Assembly: GCA_014649155.1 (NCBI GenBank)
Contig: BMSM01000031.1
Coordinates: 16,435 to 80,434 of the forward strand
Length of the DNA: 64,000 nucleotides
Reading direction: 5' to 3'
DNA from: Streptomyces griseoviridis
GTDB lineage: Bacteria > Actinomycetota > Actinomycetes > Streptomycetales > Streptomycetaceae
The notes under the pieces were generated by a model. That model saw only the letters and a list, made by a program, of their open reading frames with translations. It did not search any database and was not told the origin of the DNA. The translations under genes and the position numbers were made by a program. Below are positions 36,591 through 45,171 of the stretch, in pieces. Position 1 is the stretch's first letter; the number at the start of each line of letters is the position of its first letter.

Positions 36591-38461
36591 CAGCCGGCGA
36601 GCGGCAGCTCGGGCAGGCGCACGTCGAGCCGTTCGCGCCGCTCGGTCAGTTCGGCGCGTAGTGCGGCCAGCTGTTCGACGTGCCGGGGGGTGAGCCGGCC
36701 GGTGTCGTCGAGGTGGACGGCGCACGCGGTCGTGGTGTCCGCGAGCCGTTCCAGGGTGGCGGCGATCTCGTCGGCGCCCTCGGAGTGGCGGGCGAGGGCG
36801 GGCAGTTCCGCGGCGGCCAGGGCGATGGCCGCGCGGGCCTCCGCGAGCGTGCGGTACGCCTCGCGGCGCAGCGTCCAGCGGGTCGCCCGGTCCTCGGACC
36901 CGGCGAGCACATGGGCGAGGTAGGCGTGGGCCGCGTCACCGGCGGCCGTGAGCCGGGCGCGGACCCCGCCGCCGCGCTGCCCCGGCATCGGCAGGTGCCC
37001 GACGACCAGCACGATCGCGCAGGCCAGCAGGGTTTCGCCGATGCGTCCGGCGGACGCCTGCGGTTCGCCGCCGACCATGACCAGGGCCAGCACGAGCACG
37101 GTGACCACGGCGGTCTGCGCGGCGAAGTGCCGGGTGGCCACGGGGATCAGCGCCCCGGCGAGCACGACGAGGGCGACCAGGCCGTCCGGACGGGGCAGTA
37201 CGGCGGCGAGGGCGGCGAAGACGAGCGCGCCGAGGACCGTCCCGGCGGCCCGGCACAGCACCCGGGAGACCAGCGGGCCGAGGTCGGGCTTGACCAGGAA
37301 GACCGCGGTGGCGGGCAGCCAGTACCAGTGCCGGTGGGTGCCGTACCACTGGGCGTGGTGCAGCGCCTGGGCGACCGCCACGGCCGTGCCGAAGCAGAGG
37401 CCGACCCGCAGTCCGTACTCCCGTCCGGCCGCGCCGAGGACGGTGCGGGCGACGGAGCCGGGGGACCGCCGGCGGGTGTGCAGGTCGTCGCCGCGCCCCC
37501 GGTCGAAGGCGACGGCGGCGTGCAGCAGGGCGTCGTCCAGGGCGCGCAGGCCGGGCGCGGAGCGTGCGGGGGCGGGCAGCGGACCGGTGTGCGCGCCGGC
37601 GCGCACGGCGGCGGCGAGGCGCCTGGGGCCCTCGGCGGCCCGGCGCGGTATGGCCTCCCCGGTCCAGGCGAGGGCGGTCGCGGCCTCGGCGAGCGGCAGC
37701 GCGGCGGCGTACTGCGCGCGCAGCCGGCGCTCGGCCGCGGAGGAGGCGTAACGGCGCAGCCGGGGGCCCGCGAGCGCGTCCTGCGCCTGGTCGAGCGCGG
37801 CGGTGAGCGCGGCACGGCGGGCGACGGCATGCCCGGTGCCGGCCGCGTCGAGCAGCGCGGCGACGGCGTCGTACACCCCGGCGACGGCCGCGCGCTCCCC
37901 GTCGAAGCGGAAGTCGAGACGGAAGTCGCGGGTCAGCGAACCGGGTGTGGGCAGGGCCAGCCGCAGCGCGAGCAGCCACCCGGCCCCGGCGAGGAACGCC
38001 AGGACCCGCTGCCAGCCCGGGTCGGGCAGCGGCATCCCCGCCCCGATCGCGGAGGCGACCAGTACCTGCGTGGCCGCCCCGGAGGCCACCGGCCCGACGG
38101 CGCTGAGGCTCCCGGCGAGCAGGCCGAGCACGGTCAGTACGACGGTCAGCGCGACGGCGCCGAGGTGGTCACCGGCGTACGTGCCGGCGCACATTCCCGC
38201 CGCGCCGGCCAGCGCGGGCACGCCGATCCGCTGGACGGAGGCCCGCCGGCTGCCCGGCCGGTCGTTGATCCCGGCGAGCATGGCGGCGACGGCGGCGACC
38301 ACGCCCAGGGAGACCCGGCCCGCCGCGAGGGCGGCCGCGAGCAGCGGCCCGGCGGAGAGCGCCCCGCGTGCGACCGCGCTCCAGGGCACGGGTCCGCGCT
38401 GGGCGCGCAGGGCGTGCGCCAGCCAGGGCGGGAGCGTTGGGCCAGGGGTGCGGCGGGACAC
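36590..38461 (-). CDS. FUSC-family membrane protein (YccS/YhfK-like, aromatic acid exporter type)
   Basis: A 623-aa protein with two blocks of membrane helices: about 20-150 (LLAAALAAGRVSLGVVAAVA, GVPALAGAAGMCAGTYAGDH) and about 350-480 (RVGLCFGTAVAVAQALHH, WLPATAVFLVKPDLGPLVSR, LVALVVLAGALIPVATRHF). Soluble domains follow each block, the standard FUSC layout. Members are linked to aromatic-acid or envelope-stress efflux; the role here is unknown. I choose the GTG at 38461 because GGAGG lies 7 nt upstream; the frame remains open to 38584. Confidence 0.88.
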   Translation of the reverse strand: MSRRTPGPTLPPWLAHALRAQRGPVPWSAVARGALSAGPLLAAALAAGRVSLGVVAAVAAMLAGINDRPGSRRASVQRIGVPALAGAAGMCAGTYAGDHLGAVALTVVLTVLGLLAGSLSAVGPVASGAATQVLVASAIGAGMPLPDPGWQRVLAFLAGAGWLLALRLALPTPGSLTRDFRLDFRFDGERAAVAGVYDAVAALLDAAGTGHAVARRAALTAALDQAQDALAGPRLRRYASSAAERRLRAQYAAALPLAEAATALAWTGEAIPRRAAEGPRRLAAAVRAGAHTGPLPAPARSAPGLRALDDALLHAAVAFDRGRGDDLHTRRRSPGSVARTVLGAAGREYGLRVGLCFGTAVAVAQALHHAQWYGTHRHWYWLPATAVFLVKPDLGPLVSRVLCRAAGTVLGALVFAALAAVLPRPDGLVALVVLAGALIPVATRHFAAQTAVVTVLVLALVMVGGEPQASAGRIGETLLACAIVLVVGHLPMPGQRGGGVRARLTAAGDAAHAYLAHVLAGSEDRATRWTLRREAYRTLAEARAAIALAAAELPALARHSEGADEIAATLERLADTTTACAVHLDDTGRLTPRHVEQLAALRAELTERRERLDVRLPELPLAG

Positions 38462-38681
38462 GGCACGGCCTCCGTACATCACTTCGAGGGCGGGAGCCTT
38501 CGGGCGACGGTGGCCGGGCTGAAAGGGGTGGGTACCCCACCGTAGGGCCTCGATGTGCGTGGAAGCGAACGGCGACGTTTCCACGAGGTGACGGACCGGG
38601 CGCGCCCTCGGCGCGGGTCAGCCCGCGCCCCGGCCCGGTCCTTCCGCTGCCCCTTCCTTCCGGGTGGTCGGGACGGCGGGT

Positions 38682-39458
38682 TCAGGGGCGCGTGGCGGCG
38701 TCCACGGCGTCCGCCAGGAGAGCGCGCGCCCGGCGGGCCGCCCCCGTCAGGCCGTCCGGGTCGGCCGGCAGCCCCGTCATGAGCGCGTCGACCCCGCCCA
38801 GCCCGGCCCGCTCCACCAGACCCTTCTCATTGGTGACCCACTCCCCCCGTCCCGCCAGGACCGCGTGTGCGGTCTGGGCCGTGGCGACGGCGATCGCGCC
38901 CGCGACCTGGGTGACGGCGCCCCGGGGAGCGTGACCGGCCTCGGCGTAGGCGAGAGTCGCCTCGGCCGCGCCCCACCAGTGTGCGGGAGCGGTCCGGCGC
39001 AGGGCTGCCGGGTAGGCGGGGCGGGGCAGAGCGCCGCGCAGGGTCCGGTTGACCGCCAGTTCCGCGACGATCAGGTACGTCGGGATGCCGGCCAGGTGGA
39101 ACATGAGCGGCTCGACCCGGAAGCGGCCCGCCTCGGCCTCCCTCAGTTCGTGCTCGGCCACGCCGAGGTCCCGGTAGTGCACGTCGACCCGCCGCCCGTC
39201 GATCGTCAGCCACGCCCCGCCGTTGAAGACCCCGCCGCCCCAGCCGCCGATCTCGCCGACCTCGCCCTCCCAGCCGATGGCACGGAGGTCGGCCGGGTCG
39301 AAGGCGCCGCGGTAGTAGACGGCCAGGTCCCAGTCGCTGTCGGGGCGTTGGGTGCCCTGGGCCCGGGAGCCGCCGAGGGCCACCGCGCGGACGGCGGGCA
39401 GCGCGGCGAGGCGGTCGGCGGTGGTGTCGAGGAAGTCCTGGTCGCTGCGGGCCGGCAT
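38682..39458 (-). CDS. Nucleotidyltransferase-domain protein
   Basis: A 258-aa protein with the pol-beta-type nucleotidyltransferase motif VALGGSRAQGTQRPDSDWDL (about residues 25-44): GS and D-x-D of the metal site are present, and a third acidic residue follows in RVDVHYRDLG. The C-terminal half is helical, as in aminoglycoside adenylyltransferases and MNT/HEPN-like proteins. Substrate unknown. The ATG at 39458 follows GGAAGG; a longer frame reaches 39536 without support. It sits between FUSC and the SDR gene on the same strand. Confidence 0.88.
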   Translation of the reverse strand: MPARSDQDFLDTTADRLAALPAVRAVALGGSRAQGTQRPDSDWDLAVYYRGAFDPADLRAIGWEGEVGEIGGWGGGVFNGGAWLTIDGRRVDVHYRDLGVAEHELREAEAGRFRVEPLMFHLAGIPTYLIVAELAVNRTLRGALPRPAYPAALRRTAPAHWWGAAEATLAYAEAGHAPRGAVTQVAGAIAVATAQTAHAVLAGRGEWVTNEKGLVERAGLGGVDALMTGLPADPDGLTGAARRARALLADAVDAATRP

Positions 39459-39558
39459 GGGTGGTCCTTCCGGTCGGGGCGGGTACGCCGCGCCGACAGC
39501 GTAGGGGGGCCGCTCACGCCGTACGACGGAATTCACGCGTTGCGCGGACCGGCGGCTG

Positions 39559-40296
39559 TCACGCCTGCGCGGTGGGCCGGACCACGACCTCGCTGATGTC
39601 GACGCCGTCCGGCTGCCCGATCGCGAATCCGATCGCGGCGGCGACGGCGGAGGGCGGGGCGCCGATCTCGTCGCGCAGCCGGGTCATCGCCTCCGCCGTC
39701 TCGGGGCTCGCTCCCTTGCCCACTCCCTCGGTGTCGGTGAGTCCGGGCGAGACGAGGGTGACGCGCAGGTCAGGGCCGGATTCCTGGCGCAGGCCCTCGG
39801 TCAGGACCTTGACCGCCGTCTTGGTGGCCGCGTAGACGCCCTGCGGGGTCTTCACCACGTAGGCCGCGGTGGAGGCGACGTTGACGAAGTGGCCGGAGCC
39901 CTGCCGGCGGAAGACGGGGAGGGCGGCCCCGACGCCGTTCAGCAGGCCGGTGATGTGGGTGGCGACCATCGCGTCCCAGTCGTCCTGGCGCAGTTCGTCG
40001 AACGGGGACACCGCCATCGTCCCGGCGTTGGAGACGAGGACGTCCAGCCTGCCGAAACGGTCGAGCGCCGTGTCCGTGAGGAGCGTCAGACCGTCCCGGC
40101 GCGTCACGTCCATGACGACTCCGGCGGCCGTGCCGCCCCGGGCGAGAATACCGTCCACCACCTCCTTCAGCCGGTCCTCCCGGCGGGCGCCGAGGACGAG
40201 CCGGGCTCCCCTCTCGGCCAGGTACGCCGCCGTCGCCGCTCCGATGCCGCTGCTGGCACCGGTGATCGCCACTACCTTGCCTTCGATTCCCGACAT
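39559..40296 (-). CDS. Short-chain dehydrogenase/reductase
   Basis: A 245-aa classical SDR: cofactor motif VVAITGASSGIGAATAAYLA (TGxxxGxG, residues about 10-20), NAG at about 90 (LVSNAGTM), catalytic serine in NVASTAAYV and YxxxK in VYAATKTAVKV. It reduces or oxidises an alcohol/carbonyl with NADP(H), inferred from LGARREDRL after the second strand. It is divergent from a TetR regulator; two palindromic operators in the shared region probably control both genes. Confidence 0.94.
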   Translation of the reverse strand: MSGIEGKVVAITGASSGIGAATAAYLAERGARLVLGARREDRLKEVVDGILARGGTAAGVVMDVTRRDGLTLLTDTALDRFGRLDVLVSNAGTMAVSPFDELRQDDWDAMVATHITGLLNGVGAALPVFRRQGSGHFVNVASTAAYVVKTPQGVYAATKTAVKVLTEGLRQESGPDLRVTLVSPGLTDTEGVGKGASPETAEAMTRLRDEIGAPPSAVAAAIGFAIGQPDGVDISEVVVRPTAQA

Positions 40297-40350
40297 GATC
40301 CGTAGTCCCTACTGGCGGAGTGCGCGCAGGTCAGGCCATGACCTACAGTG

Positions 40351-40372
40351 GAAGTGGGGGCGCCACCACTTC
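40351..40372. promoter_or_regulatory. TetR operator 1
   Basis: GAAGTGG (40351-40357) and CCACTTC (40366-40372) form a perfect 7-8-7 inverted repeat in the SDR/TetR divergent region. It has the same architecture as the site 29 bp away. Confidence 0.75.
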
Positions 40373-40379
40373 TTCAGAC

Positions 40380-40401
40380 TAAGTGGGCACGCCTCCACTT
40401 A
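40380..40401. promoter_or_regulatory. TetR operator 2
   Basis: TAAGTGG (40380-40386) and CCACTTA (40395-40401) are separated by 8 nt. Together with operator 1 this defines an AAGTGG-N8-CCACTT consensus. The site lies 40 nt before the TetR start codon, fitting autorepression. Confidence 0.78.
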
Positions 40402-40441
40402 GCAAGCGGGGACATCACGAGGAGAGGGACGGCAGCCGCCG

Positions 40442-41017
40442 ATGGCAGAAGACACGCGACGCCCGCTGCGCGCCGACGCGCGACGCAACCGGGAAAAGAT
40501 CCTCACGGCGGCGGTACGGGTCTTCGCCGAAGAGGGACTGGACGCGCACCTGGAACGCGTCGCCAAGGCGGCGGGGGTGGGGAGTGCGACCCTGTACCGC
40601 AACTTCCCCACCCGGGAGGCCCTGATCGAGGCGGTCTACCGCAACGAGGTGGCCCAGCTCTGCGAGGCCGTCCCCGGCCTGCTGGCGGCCCGCCCGCCGT
40701 ACGAGGCCCTGCGCGCGTGGACCCGCCTCTTCCTGGACTACGTCACCGCCAAACTCGGCATGGCGGAGGCCCTGCGCGCCATCGCCGCGACGGGAGGCAA
40801 CCCGTACGGGCAGAGCCGGGACATGATCGAGGCCGCCCTCTCCGACCTGATGGACGCGTGCGTGGCCGCCGGCGCGATCCGCTCCGACGTCGCCCCGGGC
40901 GACGTGAGCGCCGCGCTTGCCGGCATCGCCCTCTCCTCGGCCAGGCCGGACCAGCGGGACCAGGCCGAACGCCTGCTCGACCTCGTCCTCGACGGACTCA
41001 CCGTCCGCCGGCCCTGA
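40442..41017 (+). CDS. TetR-family transcriptional regulator
   Basis: A 191-aa TetR regulator. The N-terminal domain has RADARRNREKILTAAVRVFA and the helix-turn-helix LERVAKAAGVGSATLYRNFP (about 35-55). The C-terminal ligand domain is all helical, with the region SDLMDACVAAGAIRSDVAPG typical of the SDR-linked group. The gene is divergent from the SDR and probably represses both through AAGTGG-N8-CCACTT sites. The start follows GAGGAGAGG at some distance. Confidence 0.94.
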   Translation: MAEDTRRPLRADARRNREKILTAAVRVFAEEGLDAHLERVAKAAGVGSATLYRNFPTREALIEAVYRNEVAQLCEAVPGLLAARPPYEALRAWTRLFLDYVTAKLGMAEALRAIAATGGNPYGQSRDMIEAALSDLMDACVAAGAIRSDVAPGDVSAALAGIALSSARPDQRDQAERLLDLVLDGLTVRRP

Positions 41018-41044
41018 GCCGGCCGCCGGAACATGGGCGCGGGA

Positions 41045-41767
41045 TCACGGCCGGCCCCACACCCGCCGTTTCGGCAAGGGCACCGCGTAACTCCCCGCCC
41101 TGCTGGTGGTCAGCCCGAGGGCGACGAGGGACTCCGCCAGCCGTACCGCCGCCGCCACGCCGTCCACGACCGGCAGCCCCAGCTCCTCCCCCACCGACTC
41201 GACCGACCGCCGCAGTCCCGTCATGCCGGCGCAGCCGAGGACCAGCACCTCCGCGCCCGCCGCCCGGACCCGTTCGGCGGCGGCGCGGAACGCGGCCCTG
41301 GTGCGCTCGCCGTCGGCCAGGTCGAGGACGCCCAGGCCGGTGCCGGCGACGGCCGCGCAGTTCCGGGCCACGCCCGCCGTCTCCAGGCTGTCCTCGATCT
41401 GGCCGCGGGAGCGCTCCAGGGTGGTGACGACGCCGTAGCGCCGCCCCAGCAGGCAGGCGAGGTGCGCCGCGGCCTCGGTGATGTCGACGACCGGTACATC
41501 GACCAGTTCGCGGACGCCCTCGCGTCCGTGCTCCCCGAAGCCCGCGAGGACGACCGCGTCGTACGCCGGTCCCTCGTAGGTGCGCAGCGCGTCGATGACG
41601 GCGGCGGCGGAGAGGTGGCTGTCGAGCCAGCCCTCCGCCGACTCGGGGCCCCACGCCGGGGTCAGTCCGGTCACCGCGGTCCCCGGGCTCGCGGCGGCGC
41701 GGGCCCCGAGGACGATCTCCTCGGTCATCCGCTGCGTCGTGTTGCAGTTGGTGACGACGATGCGCAC
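41045..41767 (-). CDS. Aspartate/glutamate/hydantoin racemase family protein
   Basis: A 240-aa protein of the Asp/Glu racemase superfamily, hydantoin-racemase branch: VVTNCNTTQRMTEEI at the N terminus (first half-site), AGFGEHGREGVRELVDVPVVDITEAA in the middle and EVLVLGCAGMTGL with the second catalytic cysteine. It racemises a 5-substituted hydantoin, allantoin or similar. It is the downstream gene of an NCS1 permease operon (6-nt gap), matching uptake plus racemisation of hydantoin-like compounds. No hydantoinase or carbamoylase is adjacent. Confidence 0.9.
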   Translation of the reverse strand: MRIVVTNCNTTQRMTEEIVLGARAAASPGTAVTGLTPAWGPESAEGWLDSHLSAAAVIDALRTYEGPAYDAVVLAGFGEHGREGVRELVDVPVVDITEAAAHLACLLGRRYGVVTTLERSRGQIEDSLETAGVARNCAAVAGTGLGVLDLADGERTRAAFRAAAERVRAAGAEVLVLGCAGMTGLRRSVESVGEELGLPVVDGVAAAVRLAESLVALGLTTSRAGSYAVPLPKRRVWGRP

Positions 41768-41773
41768 GAGGAC

Positions 41774-43240
41774 TCAGCCCTCCGCCCCGGCCGCCGCCGC
41801 CCGCTCTTTCCGGCACAGGAGCCCGTAGAGCCCGGCGGCCACCGCCGTCCCGATGAACCACGAGTACGGCGCCGCGTCGCCGAAGTCCTTCACGAGCGCC
41901 AGGACGGCCGCCACCGCCGCCGACGGCAGGAACGCCCACAGCGCCGCCGGGTTGACGCCCTTGCGGTAGTGGTAGCGGGAGCCCGGTTCGGCGCGGAAGA
42001 GCTGGTCCACGTCGACCCGGCCGCGCTTGACCCAGTAGTAGTCGACCATGATCACACCGAAGAGGGGACCGAGGAAGGCGCCGAGGCCGCCGAGGAAGTA
42101 GTTGACAACGGTGGGGTTGGAGAAGAGGTTCCAGGGGGTGACGACCAGGGCCGCCACCGTGCTGATCATGCCGCCGGTCCGGAAGGTGATCTTCTGCGGC
42201 CAGACATTGGCCAGGTCGTACGCCGGCGAGACGAAGTTGGCGACGATGTTGACGCCCATGGTGGCGATGGCGAAGGTCAGCGCGCCCAGCACCAGGACCC
42301 AGGTGTTGCCGATCTCGGCGACCAGGTAGGCGGGGTCGGTGATCTCCTTGCCGAACACCTCGTAGGCGCCCGCGGTCACGACGACGGAGAGGATGACGAA
42401 GGCCGTGGAGTTGACCGGCAGGCCCCAGAAGTTGCCGCGCCGGACCGTGCGGTGGTCCGGGGCGAAGCGGGAGAAGTCGCAGAAGTTGAGCATCAGCGTG
42501 CCGTAGGTGGCGAGGACCAGGCCGATCGCGCCGAACCACTGGCGCCACTGCTCGCCCACGGACACCGGGTGCGGGGTGCTGGTGAGGGAGATGCTCCAGC
42601 CGGCCTTGGCGAAGATCCAGACCGCGAGGGCGATCATCACCAGCCAGATCGCGGGTCCGCAGAAGTCCTGGAACTTGCGGACCGACTCCATGCCCCGGCT
42701 GATGATCAGCGCCTGGACCAGCCACAGCGCGACGAACGAGACCCAGCCGAGGGCGTCGAGCCCGAGGAAGGAGGAGTGGGTCCAGGACGCGAGGCCCGGC
42801 CAGGCCGCCAGCAGCATCACGTCGACGGCGACGGAGGCGAGGTAGGTCTGGATGCCGTACCACATGATGGCGATGACGGCCCGGATCAGCGCCGGCACGT
42901 TGGCGCCCCAGACGCCGAAGGCGATCCGGCCGACCACCGGGAACGGGACTCCGGTGCGCTGGCCGACGCGGCCCATCATGTTCATCCCGGCGTAGATGAT
43001 CACGAAGCCGACGAGCAGGGACGTGAAGACCTGCCAGACGTTCATGCCGAGGAAGAGCAGTCCGGCGGCGAAGGTGTAGTTGCCGAGGTTGTGGACGTCG
43101 GACATCCACAGCGCGAAGAGGTCGAAGACCTTCCAGGTGCGCTTGCCCGCGGGGGCGAGGTCTTCGTTGATGAGCCGTGGGTCGGGGACGGGGGCGGACG
43201 CTGCGGTGCCGGTGGCCTCTGCGCGGTCGGCGAGGGACAC
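41774..43240 (-). CDS. NCS1-family nucleobase/hydantoin/allantoin permease
   Basis: A 488-aa permease with about 12 helices. NCS1 hallmarks are present: NEDLAPAGKRTWKVFDLFAL, WMSDVHNLGNYTFAAGLLF, GVPFPVVGRIAFGVWGANVP, NFCDFSRFAPD and GALFLGPLFGVIMVDYYWVK-like endings (actual: GAFLGPLFGVIMVDYYWVKR). Family members bring in hydantoins, allantoin, uracil or cytosine with Na+ or H+. The GTG at 43240 is chosen because GGAGG lies just upstream; the longer frame crosses the divergent promoter region. It is co-transcribed with the racemase and divergent from a GntR regulator. Confidence 0.94.
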   Translation of the reverse strand: MSLADRAEATGTAASAPVPDPRLINEDLAPAGKRTWKVFDLFALWMSDVHNLGNYTFAAGLLFLGMNVWQVFTSLLVGFVIIYAGMNMMGRVGQRTGVPFPVVGRIAFGVWGANVPALIRAVIAIMWYGIQTYLASVAVDVMLLAAWPGLASWTHSSFLGLDALGWVSFVALWLVQALIISRGMESVRKFQDFCGPAIWLVMIALAVWIFAKAGWSISLTSTPHPVSVGEQWRQWFGAIGLVLATYGTLMLNFCDFSRFAPDHRTVRRGNFWGLPVNSTAFVILSVVVTAGAYEVFGKEITDPAYLVAEIGNTWVLVLGALTFAIATMGVNIVANFVSPAYDLANVWPQKITFRTGGMISTVAALVVTPWNLFSNPTVVNYFLGGLGAFLGPLFGVIMVDYYWVKRGRVDVDQLFRAEPGSRYHYRKGVNPAALWAFLPSAAVAAVLALVKDFGDAAPYSWFIGTAVAAGLYGLLCRKERAAAAGAEG

Positions 43241-43292
43241 GGAGCCTCCAGGGCGAGGGAGGGGACGGAGGGAGGGGCATACCGCGTACAGT

Positions 43293-43306
43293 TTTGGTAT
43301 ACCAAA
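43293..43306. promoter_or_regulatory. GntR (FadR-type) operator palindrome
   Basis: TTTGGTATACCAAA is a perfect 14-bp palindrome in the permease/GntR divergent region. It matches the TGGT-N-ACCA half-site pattern of FCD/FadR-subfamily GntR proteins. It lies about 53 nt upstream of the permease start and probably mediates its repression. Confidence 0.8.
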
Positions 43307-43397
43307 CTGCGTCATGGTCCTCCCGTCAACCCTTCGGACCGATGTCCCGCTCGTTAACGGCCCGTAAAACACCGCCGGGGTCGGCGAAGATGGGCCC

Positions 43398-44051
43398 ATG
43401 GGGAAGATCGAACCGCTCGGCGCGGTGCGCGAGCGCGTCCTCGCGGGGCTGCGGCAGGACATCATCGCGGGACGCCTGCGGCCCGGCGACCGGCTCGTGG
43501 AACGGGAGCTGGCCGAGCGTTTCGGGGTGTCCCGGGTGCCGGTGCGGGAGGCGATCCGGGCGCTGGTCACCGAGGGGTTCGTACTGTTCGAGACGCCGCG
43601 CCGCACCGTCGTGCGGCGTCTGACCCCGACCGATGTGCGGGAACTCTTCGAACTGCGCGAGGCGTTGGAGGTGTACGCGGCCGGCCTGGCGGCGACCCGG
43701 GCCGCCCCCGAGGCGCTGGCGGAGCTGGCCGGCCTGCTGCGCGCCGCCGCGCTCGCCACCGGAGCCGGGGACGCGGAGGCGATCACCGACGTCAACACCC
43801 GCTTCCACGACCGCATCCTCGCCCTGGCCGGCAACAGCCTGCTCAGGTCCGTCATGGAACCGGTCGACGGCCGGCTGCGCTGGCTCACCCGGCAGAACGA
43901 GGAGTGGCCCCAGCTCCTCACCGAACACCGGGAGCTGTACGAGGCGATCGCCTCCGGCGACCCGGCCCGCGCCCGCGCGCACGCCCTGCGCCACGTACGG
44001 GCCAATTACCGCGCCACGGTGCGACATCTGTTCGGGGAGGACGCGGGCTGA
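43398..44051 (+). CDS. GntR-family regulator with FCD domain
   Basis: A 217-aa FadR-subfamily regulator. The winged helix (about 8-75) has LRPGDRLVERELAERFGVSR and VPVREAIRALVTEGFV. The FCD effector domain (about 80-210) supplies metal/ligand residues in NTRFHDRILALAGN and EHRELYEAIASGDPARARAH. It is divergent from the permease-racemase operon, with a perfect operator palindrome between. It probably represses that operon until the transported compound or a metabolite is present. Confidence 0.94.
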   Translation: MGKIEPLGAVRERVLAGLRQDIIAGRLRPGDRLVERELAERFGVSRVPVREAIRALVTEGFVLFETPRRTVVRRLTPTDVRELFELREALEVYAAGLAATRAAPEALAELAGLLRAAALATGAGDAEAITDVNTRFHDRILALAGNSLLRSVMEPVDGRLRWLTRQNEEWPQLLTEHRELYEAIASGDPARARAHALRHVRANYRATVRHLFGEDAG

Positions 44052-44193
44052 GGCGGCGGGGTCGTGGTGCGGGGGGAGCGGGACGCGTGCGGTAAGAGCG
44101 TGCCGGGGGGCGGCAGGACGCGGGCTGAGCGGCGGGGGGCCAGCGACGGCAGGACGCGGACGGGCGCCGCGCGGTACTTCTCCGCGCCGCGCG

Positions 44194-45162
44194 CTACCGT
44201 TCCCCCCGCCCGTACCGGTCCGTCGCCGCCACCAGCAGTTCCGTCATGCCCGGGGCGCCCGCGTCGTGCCCCACTTCGTCCGCGATCAGGAGTTCGCTCC
44301 CCGGCCAGGCGTGGTGCAGCCGCCAGACGATGCCGAGCAGGTTGCCCGGGTCGAGGCTGCCCTGGACCAGGGTGCCGGGGACGCCGGCCAGCAGGTGCGC
44401 GTCGCGCAGGACCACGCCCTCGTCGTTGCCCTCGCCGAGGAAGTGGTCGTTGCCCCAGTAGTGCGTCACCGTACGGGCGAAGCCCATGCGGAACACCGGG
44501 TCCTCGTACCGTGGCACCGAGCGCGGCGGGCGGGAGGCGATCGCCGTCTCCCAGTCGGTCCACGCGCGCGCCGCCCGTTCCCGTACCGCCCGGTCGGGGG
44601 ATTCCAGCAGCCGGTTGTACGCGGCGGCCAAATCGCCGTCCCGCTCGTCCTCGGGGAGCAGGGCGCGGAACTCCTCGAAGGCCGCCGGGAACAGCTGCCC
44701 GAGCCCTCGGGTCAAGAGAGCGACCTCGGGGTTCGAGCCGGTCGCGACCGCCGTGAGCACCAGTTCCGTCACCACGTCGGGGTGCGTCTGCGCGTACCGG
44801 AGTCCGAGGGCCGAACCCCAGGAGACGCCCCAGACCAGCCACCGTTCGATGCCGAGGTGCTCGCGGAGGAGTTCCAGGTCGGCGAGGGTGTGCGCGGTGG
44901 TGTTGACGCTCATGTCGGTGTCGTGGGCGCTCGCGTGCGGGGTCGAACGCCCGCAGCCCCGCTGGTCGAACAGCACGATGCGGTACACCGCCGGGTCGAA
45001 GTAGCGCCGGAACGCCGCGCTCCTGCCGCTCCCGGGACCACCGTGCAGCACCACGGCCGGCTTGCCCTGCGGATTGCCGCAGGTCTCCCAGCTGACGCGG
45101 TTGCCGTCACCGACGTCGAGCATGCCGTGGTCGTACGGTCCGGTCTCCGGGTAGAGGCGCAT
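44194..45162 (-). CDS. pip: Proline iminopeptidase
   Basis: A 322-aa alpha/beta hydrolase of the S33 family that removes N-terminal proline from peptides. Hallmarks are VVLHGGPGSGRSAAFRRYFD (oxyanion loop), FDQRGCGRSTPHA, the nucleophile elbow GVSWGSALGLRYAQ, and the C-terminal acid and histidine in VQGSLDPGNL and DEVGHDAG. No signal peptide, so it is cytoplasmic. The ATG sits 7 nt after TAGCGT (45174-45169), and the first three bases of that hexamer are the stop codon of the upstream uracil-DNA glycosylase gene. A leaderless start is likely. Confidence 0.93.
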   Translation of the reverse strand: MRLYPETGPYDHGMLDVGDGNRVSWETCGNPQGKPAVVLHGGPGSGRSAAFRRYFDPAVYRIVLFDQRGCGRSTPHASAHDTDMSVNTTAHTLADLELLREHLGIERWLVWGVSWGSALGLRYAQTHPDVVTELVLTAVATGSNPEVALLTRGLGQLFPAAFEEFRALLPEDERDGDLAAAYNRLLESPDRAVRERAARAWTDWETAIASRPPRSVPRYEDPVFRMGFARTVTHYWGNDHFLGEGNDEGVVLRDAHLLAGVPGTLVQGSLDPGNLLGIVWRLHHAWPGSELLIADEVGHDAGAPGMTELLVAATDRYGRGER

Positions 45163-45171
45163 CCGCGCACG

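Noticed and set aside
44039..44140. Short duplication of the GntR gene end (GACGCGGGCTGAGCGGCGGGG)
   Set aside because: Real but only about 20 bp, in a GC-rich convergent gap, with no sign of function.
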